Shown in pieces: positions 60,286-64,000 of a stretch of DNA of 64,000 nucleotides. A program made the translations under genes and the position numbers. Numbering within the stretch: the stretch's first letter is position 1; each line of letters opens with the position of its first letter. The notes under the pieces are model-generated. The model ran no database searches, was not told the origin of the DNA, and saw only the letters and a list, made by a program, of their open reading frames with translations. The DNA comes from B1 sp964355075 (GTDB lineage: Bacteria; Bacteroidota; Bacteroidia; UKL13-3), in the NCBI GenBank assembly GCA_964355075.1, contig CAYHCF010000011.1, positions 32,337-96,336 of the forward strand, given 5' to 3'.

Positions 60286-60441
60286 GGCGTTCTTCATTCA
60301 TCATTTCCTATTTCCCTTACTTCGACATTCGGCGTTCGGCGTTCTTCATTCATCATTTCCTATTTCCCTTACTTCGACATTCGGCGTTCGGCGTTCTTCA
60401 TTCATCATTTCCTATTTCCCTTACTTCGACATTCGGCGTTC
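60286..60441. repeat. 52-bp minisatellite, three copies
   Basis: Units start at 60286, 60338 and 60390 (each GGCGTTCTTCATTCATC..., ending in CTTCGACATTCGGCGTTC) with almost no change between copies; a degenerate fourth fragment follows to about 60470. A plus-strand open frame crosses the array only because 52-bp units avoid stops; it has no start signal or protein character. Confidence 0.85.
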
Positions 60442-61561
60442 ATCATTCGATATTCATCATTTCCTAAAGTCCTGCCAGCCCATAATAATATGCAAAGAAT
60501 ATCAATATGGTATCGGATCAGGTAGGAGACAAAAACGAACAGGCCAAAAATATCCGGATAGTCCTTAATTCATTAATTTTAATGATCAAGGCACAAAACC
60601 CGGATACTTACAAAGCGAGCTGCTCAGCTGGGGATTTAGGAAGGACAGGTTTTAACTAAATTCAAAGGCATAAAGCCCGATAAAAAAGCTGCATCAAAAG
60701 TGCGGCTTTTTTTTGTGTTGAAAATCCCAAATATGGGATTTAGTTTGGGGTGTGATTGTTCCGGCAGAAGCTGGCCATTAGTTATCTGGAATTTGGCCGT
60801 TATGTAAAGCAATAAATTGCGCGGATGCAGCAGCGATAAATAGTAGCCATTTCTACTCTATCAGGATTGGCAATCTGCCTGTCAACCTAAAAACCTTCAG
60901 CCTATCCACCTCTATATCTACCAAAGGTTTCGACCAAATAGTGAATCCAATGGTTGAGTTGGATATCTGAAAATAAAGCTGGCATAATTTGTTAATTGTA
61001 ATACATTTGTTTTAGAAAGAGCATTCCATATTTCTGAAAATCACTTAAACCCACAACATTGAGAAATATATATACGCAACTACAAAAAAAATCAAGTTTT
61101 TTGCAAACCCTTATCTAATAGGGGATTTAGCGTATTTTCCACAGGCGTGTAAGGCCGAAATATACGCAACCAGTTGCGTTTAGCGAAATGTTACAAGCAA
61201 GCCTAACAGACGACACAACAACGACCAAATGAACGACTATAAACATTAAATGAAACGCTAATTTTGACAGGTGACCAACATACAGCCCATATTTCAACTG
61301 GACAGCAACTGAGCCGACACTCATTGCCGACCCTTCTGTATTTTTTATTTTGCCCACCGCACATTTTTTTTAATTCAATTTTAGCCAGCCGCACATTTGG
61401 CACATTTGGTTTTGCCCGTCACACAAGCCAACGCTTCGCAAAACCAAAAGAGCCAAATCTCCCACCGCACAGACAACGTTGATAAAATTATTAGTGATAA
61501 TAAAGTAGATTCAAAAACATCTCTTATATTTGACATTCATTGTCAAGCCAACAAAAGTAAA
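60442..61561. other. Gene-free region between minisatellite and XRE gene
   Basis: No ORF with coding character is seen in about 1.1 kb. It holds a good terminator (60682-60714) whose transcript is not identified, the motif ATATACGCAAC near 61069-61079 and 61162-61172, and several short CCGCACA blocks (CCCACCGCACATTTTTTTT, AGCCGCACATTTGGC, CCCACCGCACAGACAACG) upstream of the XRE gene. The composition differs from surrounding coding DNA and resembles junk at an island border. Confidence 0.5.
60682..60714 (+). terminator. Rho-independent terminator of an unidentified transcript
   Basis: A stem AAAAAAGCTGCA/TGCGGCTTTTTT (one G-U) with a seven-base loop is followed by two more T. No gene lies within 500 bp upstream, so it may end a small RNA transcribed from about 60480-60680, or an rnpB read-through. 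Confidence 0.75.
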
Positions 61562-61852
61562 ATGGATTCACTTGGAGAAATATTTCGGAAAGAAAGGGAA
61601 AAAAGAAATCTGCTACTTAGACAGGTTGCTTCCTCTATTGACATGGATCAAGCTGTATTAAGTAAAATTGAACGTGAAGAAAGAAAGGCAACAAAACAAC
61701 AACTAATAGACCTTATAAAATTTTACGAACTGGATGAAAAACAAATAATGGTTGAATGGAATAGCCAAAAATTATTGAATCAGTTGAAAAGCGAAAACTA
61801 TGCGATTGATATTCTTAATCAATCTATCAAAAAACTAAAAGCAAAGAAATAA
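61562..61852 (+). CDS. XRE-family HTH regulator
   Basis: From the ATG at 61562 the protein has 96 residues. MDSLGEIFRKEREKRNLLLR and QVASSIDMDQAVLSKIERE form the XRE helix-turn-helix, followed by KATKQQLIDLIKFYELDEKQ. The C-terminal tail (LKSENYAIDILNQSIKKLKA) is a helix, possibly for dimerisation. Upstream in-frame codons from 61397 are non-coding in character. The helicase gene starts three bases after its stop, so the regulator likely controls that operon, as in restriction-modification and other defence loci. Confidence 0.85.
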   Translation: MDSLGEIFRKEREKRNLLLRQVASSIDMDQAVLSKIEREERKATKQQLIDLIKFYELDEKQIMVEWNSQKLLNQLKSENYAIDILNQSIKKLKAKK

Positions 61853-61855
61853 TTG

Positions 61856-63985
61856 ATGGCAGAAGAAAAAACAAATCAAGTTCATACTGACCTGACATTT
61901 TTTACAAATGAACCAGGACAAACGCTATTAGACCGTTTCAGAACGACTTTAAAAGACACTCAATATTTTGATGTGCTTGTAGGCTACTTTCGTTCAAGTG
62001 GATTTTATCAATTATATGAATCTATAGAACCAATTGAAAAGGTTAGAATTTTAGTTGGACTTGGAGTTGATGAAGATGCTTATAAGACAATAAACCAATA
62101 TCAAAATCAAACCATGTTTGATTTTGAATCACATCATAACGCAAAGAAAGAATTTCAAAAAAATCTTATAAACGAAATTGAAAATTCAAAAGAAGTTGAT
62201 GAAAGACTTGAAATTGGATTAAAACATTTTATAGAATTTCTTCAAGCAGAATGTGCAAATTCAGACATAGACAAAAAACAGGGTGGAAACGGAAAGAAAT
62301 TAGAAATCAAAGCCTACCCTTCTAAAAATATTCATGCTAAAGTTTACATAAGTAGATACAAAGACAATATCAGCCATATCCAATATGGTTCTGTAATTAC
62401 AGGTTCTAGTAACTTTTCATTAAACGGTTTAGTTGCTAACCGAGAATTCAATGTACACTTGAAAGACAGGCGTGATATTGAATACGCATTAGATCAATTT
62501 GAAAGTCTTTGGAAAGATTCCATTGATATTTCAGAAGAGTTTGTTGATTCCGTTAAGAATAAAACTTGGCTAAACGATTCAATAACTCCTTACGAACTGT
62601 ACTTAAAACTTATTTACGAGTATTTACAAGAAGATATTAATCTGCAAGATAAATATGAATCTTTTTTGCCTGACGGTTTTATGAAACTTGATTATCAAGA
62701 ACAGGCAGTTATTCAAGCATTAAAAAAATTAGACGAGTATAACGGAGTTTTTTTGGCTGATGTCGTTGGACTTGGTAAAACTTTTATAACTGCCCAATTA
62801 TTACAACAGCTAAGAGGACGAATTTTAGTTATATGTCCACCTGTACTTCAAGATTATTGGAAGGAAAGTTTATTAGAATTTAGAGTACCTGCCGAAGTTG
62901 AATCTTTAGGTAAACTAGAAAGCATTATAAGAAAGGGTGTAAATAAATATGATTACGTTGTTGTGGATGAAGCCCACCGATTCAGAAATGAAGCAACTCA
63001 ATCTTATGCAGATTTACTTGATATTTGCAGAGGCAAGAAAGTAATTTTAGTTACTGCTACCCCATTAAATAATACAATTGATGACATTTTTTCTCAATTA
63101 AAATTATTCCAAGCTCCTAAAAATTCATCCATTCCGGGAGTTCCTAATTTAGTTTCTTTCTTTAACAAGCTCAAAAAGAAATTAGATGAATTCAGACCAA
63201 AGGTTTACAAAGATGAAGAAGGAAGAGTTTATCGTTTAAAAGAAGAAGAGGAAGCATACAAAAAAGCTATAAGAGAAGTTTCAAACGAAATAAAGGATAA
63301 GGTACTTAAACATGTAATGGTTCGAAGAACCAGAAAAGATGTTGTAAACTATTTTAAAAGTGATATAAAAAACCAAGGTATAGTATTTCCTGAAGTTCAA
63401 GACCCGAAAAAAATTGTTTATTATTTCAAAGGGAAAACCGAAACTGCTTTTAACTCAACGATTAAGTTGTTGCACAACTTCAAATACTCCCGATATATCC
63501 CATTAACCTACTCCAATATGAGAAGAAAACAAAATGAAATAACAGACAAAGATATCATAGACGATATTTTATCAAAATCTGAGATTTGTCGGATTGCAAT
63601 TATGGACGGAGATAGACCATACATAGTACCTTTAAATTATGGATATTATGATAATGTGTTATATTTTCATTCAGCACCACTTGGTAAAAAGATAGATTTA
63701 ATAAAGATTAACAATAAAGTTTGCTTTGAGATTGAGTATTTTGTAGAGATAATTAAAGGTGATTTACCGTGTGATTGGGGAGCAAAATATCGTTCTGTAA
63801 TAGGATATGGAACAATTGAATTTGTAACTGATTTTGAGAAAAAAAAAGCTGGCCTTGATATCTTAATGAGACAATATGGAAAGAAAGATCATAATGTATA
63901 TAAAGACAAAGAAGTTGAATTTATTGTGATACTTAAGCTTAAAATTGATGAGATAACTGGAAAACAATTAGGAAACTGGGATTAA
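61856..63985 (+). CDS. PLD-SNF2 helicase, truncated and fused in frame to a Nim/PNPOx-like protein
   Basis: The 709-residue frame has three parts. Residues about 1-250: phospholipase-D-like domain with IHAKVYI (HxK, near 159) and GSSNFS. Residues about 270-545: SNF2-type helicase lobe 1, with motif I ADVVGLGKTF (301-310), DEAH (371-374) and TATPLNN (400-406). Lobe 2, with motifs IV-VI, is missing. From residue 555 the frame becomes MRRKQNEITDKD...RIAIMDGDRPYIVPLNYGY...LYFHSAPLGKKIDLI, a complete pyridoxamine-phosphate-oxidase-family (NimA-like) protein of 155 residues with its own ATG at 63518. PLD-SNF2 helicases usually exceed 900 residues and sit in restriction or defence loci. The join is a true deletion fusion or an assembly chimera; the sequence cannot tell. 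Confidence 0.8.
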   Translation: MAEEKTNQVHTDLTFFTNEPGQTLLDRFRTTLKDTQYFDVLVGYFRSSGFYQLYESIEPIEKVRILVGLGVDEDAYKTINQYQNQTMFDFESHHNAKKEFQKNLINEIENSKEVDERLEIGLKHFIEFLQAECANSDIDKKQGGNGKKLEIKAYPSKNIHAKVYISRYKDNISHIQYGSVITGSSNFSLNGLVANREFNVHLKDRRDIEYALDQFESLWKDSIDISEEFVDSVKNKTWLNDSITPYELYLKLIYEYLQEDINLQDKYESFLPDGFMKLDYQEQAVIQALKKLDEYNGVFLADVVGLGKTFITAQLLQQLRGRILVICPPVLQDYWKESLLEFRVPAEVESLGKLESIIRKGVNKYDYVVVDEAHRFRNEATQSYADLLDICRGKKVILVTATPLNNTIDDIFSQLKLFQAPKNSSIPGVPNLVSFFNKLKKKLDEFRPKVYKDEEGRVYRLKEEEEAYKKAIREVSNEIKDKVLKHVMVRRTRKDVVNYFKSDIKNQGIVFPEVQDPKKIVYYFKGKTETAFNSTIKLLHNFKYSRYIPLTYSNMRRKQNEITDKDIIDDILSKSEICRIAIMDGDRPYIVPLNYGYYDNVLYFHSAPLGKKIDLIKINNKVCFEIEYFVEIIKGDLPCDWGAKYRSVIGYGTIEFVTDFEKKKAGLDILMRQYGKKDHNVYKDKEVEFIVILKLKIDEITGKQLGNWD

Positions 63986-64000
63986 TAAAATGCACTACAC

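Noticed and set aside
60251..60568. Plus-strand ORFs rich in Ser/Phe/His repeats
   Set aside because: They are products of the 52-bp minisatellite read in successive frames; no start signal or family match.
61264..61482. Plus-strand ORF upstream of the XRE gene
   Set aside because: Low-complexity CCGCACA-rich spacer; no domain, and the XRE gene has its own good start at 61562.

Overview
The window is AT-rich bacterial DNA, almost certainly from a member of the Bacteroidota. Several signs agree: two proteins end in type IX secretion (T9SS) sorting domains; there is a TonB-dependent receptor paired with a DUF4249 lipoprotein, an S46 dipeptidyl-peptidase and a LruC-domain protein; and promoters resemble the Bacteroidota -7 box TAnnTTTG rather than TATAAT. 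Coding is dense and mixes housekeeping genes with lineage-specific envelope genes. A 100-base run of N (12797-12896) marks an assembly gap inside a tandem repeat.

Layout. 1-3.6 kb: the tail of a LruC protein, then two secreted Cys-rich paralogues flanking a thioredoxin-like protein, with remnants of toxin-antitoxin (TA) genes. 3.6-11.8 kb: mnmH, guaA with a periplasmic-binding-fold protein, an S46 peptidase, and a phosphate-uptake pair (DUF47 regulator and Pit). 12.1-13.1 kb: tRNA-Leu(UAA) and tRNA-Gly(GCC), each trailed by duplicated pieces of itself; a GIY-YIG ORF sits between the tRNA-Leu and its duplicated 3' part, and a 56-bp tandem array derived from tRNA-Gly contains the gap. 13.3-19.8 kb: trpS, fbp, a T9SS cargo protein and the TonB receptor/DUF4249 pair. 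20-30 kb: a MazF-type TA pair, a PqqB-like hydrolase, then the minus-strand run hldD - giant NtrY-like kinase - 1168-aa outer-membrane protein.

30-47 kb: fabD, an ABC exporter, an ELWxxDGT/T9SS protein, a likely Crp/Fnr-controlled small His-containing ORF with an ethylbenzene-dehydrogenase-like haem lipoprotein, priA, a paralogous pair of envelope proteins, a dehydratase, YetF, dihydroorotase, and an ECF sigma factor with two followers. 47-56 kb: uvrA, two adjacent TA operons (hicBA and parDE-like) embedded in copies of a dispersed repeat, and single-chain pyruvate carboxylase. 56-60 kb: an NTF2-like protein, BrkB, a YbgC-type thioesterase, L-2-hydroxyglutarate oxidase and RNase P RNA. 60-64 kb: a 52-bp minisatellite, about 1 kb without genes, then an XRE regulator and a PLD-SNF2 helicase cut short and joined in frame to a complete Nim/PNPOx-type ORF.

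The strongest leads are the helicase-Nim join, the two tRNA-derived duplications, the duplicated ParE tail beside hicBA, and the Cys-rich secreted cluster. No CRISPR array, prophage or complete insertion sequence was seen. All family assignments are by reading protein motifs; no database search was run.
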